Of a stretch of DNA of 5,941 bases, positions 5,580 through 5,941 are shown piece by piece. The DNA comes from Hydrogenophaga sp. (GTDB lineage: Bacteria; Pseudomonadota; Gammaproteobacteria; Burkholderiales; Burkholderiaceae_C), in NCBI GenBank assembly GCA_018335615.1, contig JAGXRS010000372.1:1-5941 (forward strand). The letters run 5' to 3'. A model generated the notes under the pieces. It was given only the letters and a program-made list of their open reading frames with translations, made no database searches and had not been told where the DNA came from. A program made the translations under genes and the position numbers. Position 1 is the stretch's first letter. Each line of letters starts with the position of its first letter.

Positions 5580-5941
5580 CCTGGCGCGCAGCGAATTCAT
5601 TCTGGGTGGCCAGCGCAGCGGCAAGTCGCGCCGTGCGGAGCTGCTCGCGCGCGACTGGCTGAGCGCGTCGCCCGCGCACCGCGCCGTGTTGGTGGCCACC
5701 GGCCAGCCCTGGGACGACGAGATGCGCCAACGCATCGCACGCCACCAGACCGACCGCACCCTGCGCGTGCCGGGCATGAGCACGGTGGAAGAGCCCCTGG
5801 CGCTGGCCGAAGCCGTGTGGCGGCACAGCCAGGCCCACACCGTGGTGGTGGTGGACTGCCTCACGCTGTGGCTGACGAACCTGATGATGCCCGCCGATGC
5901 GGCGCAGGCCCGCGATGAGGCGGCGGTGATCGCGGCGGGCG
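5572..5941 (+). CDS. cobU: Adenosylcobinamide kinase/guanylyltransferase CobU/CobP, N-terminal part (cut by window edge)
   Basis: The frame from the ATG at 5572 stays open to the right edge, giving 123 residues of an expected 170-190. The bifunctional cytoplasmic enzyme phosphorylates adenosylcobinamide and then transfers GMP to make adenosyl-GDP-cobinamide, the activated form for nucleotide-loop assembly. Visible motifs are the P-loop GGQRSGKS (12-19), the block ATGQPWDDEMRQRIARHQTDR (42-62) carrying the histidine expected to take the guanylyl group (His58), TVEEP (71-75), and VVDCLTLWLTNLM (93-105). One oddity: the residue before STVEEP is Met69, where I recall a tryptophan being common in the family. 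The gene overlaps the preceding one by 8 bases, so the two are probably translationally coupled, and only a weak ribosome site is seen. Confidence 0.93.
   Translation, partial: MADLARSEFILGGQRSGKSRRAELLARDWLSASPAHRAVLVATGQPWDDEMRQRIARHQTDRTLRVPGMSTVEEPLALAEAVWRHSQAHTVVVVDCLTLWLTNLMMPADAAQARDEAAVIAAG

Noticed and set aside
4692..5864. Long minus-strand open frame (390 codons) opposite the BtuF-like gene and cobU
   Set aside because: It is antisense to two motif-bearing genes and spans their junction; no domain is seen.

Overview
The window is GC-rich, compactly organised chromosomal DNA. The gene families and their order (zapB-like, zapA, a structured RNA and a TauE/SafE gene on one side; a cobalamin riboswitch, btuB and corrinoid genes on the other) suggest a betaproteobacterium of the Burkholderiales, probably Comamonadaceae-like. 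This placement is inferred from recalled gene order and sequence style, not from a search. I see no mobile element, tRNA, CRISPR array or sign of recent transfer.

The left block (about 1-1216) is read on the minus strand. Going leftwards from a divergent promoter region it holds a small coiled-coil ZapB-like gene (1188-940), zapA (943-560, overlapping by 4 bases), a rod-shaped structured RNA with its own TACAAT -10 box (about 487-356, a 6S RNA candidate), an 18-base palindromic hairpin (339-356), and the start of a TauE/SafE-type membrane exporter (306-1, cut by the window edge).

The central control region (about 1208-1565) has two outward-facing TACAAT -10 boxes forming a 9-base perfect inverted repeat only 24 bases apart. 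The rightward one drives a cobalamin riboswitch whose P1 stem begins almost exactly at the expected transcription start. The aptamer is followed by two mutually exclusive hairpins sharing one strand. The second hairpin hides the only purine-rich, ribosome-binding-like stretch ahead of btuB.

The right block (1566-5941) is one tight plus-strand operon for corrinoid uptake and salvage: btuB (TonB-dependent outer-membrane cobalamin receptor), cbiA/cobB (cobyrinate a,c-diamide synthase), a BtuF-family cobalamin-binding protein without a visible signal peptide, and the first two thirds of cobU/cobP (cobinamide kinase/guanylyltransferase). The genes are 13 bases apart or overlap. Together they would bring corrinoids across the outer membrane, amidate incomplete corrinoids, bind or hand over cobalamin, and start nucleotide-loop assembly, all under B12 feedback through the riboswitch. 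The least expected points are the apparently cytoplasmic BtuF homologue, the overlapping divergent promoters, the switching hairpins, and the short 6S-like RNA.
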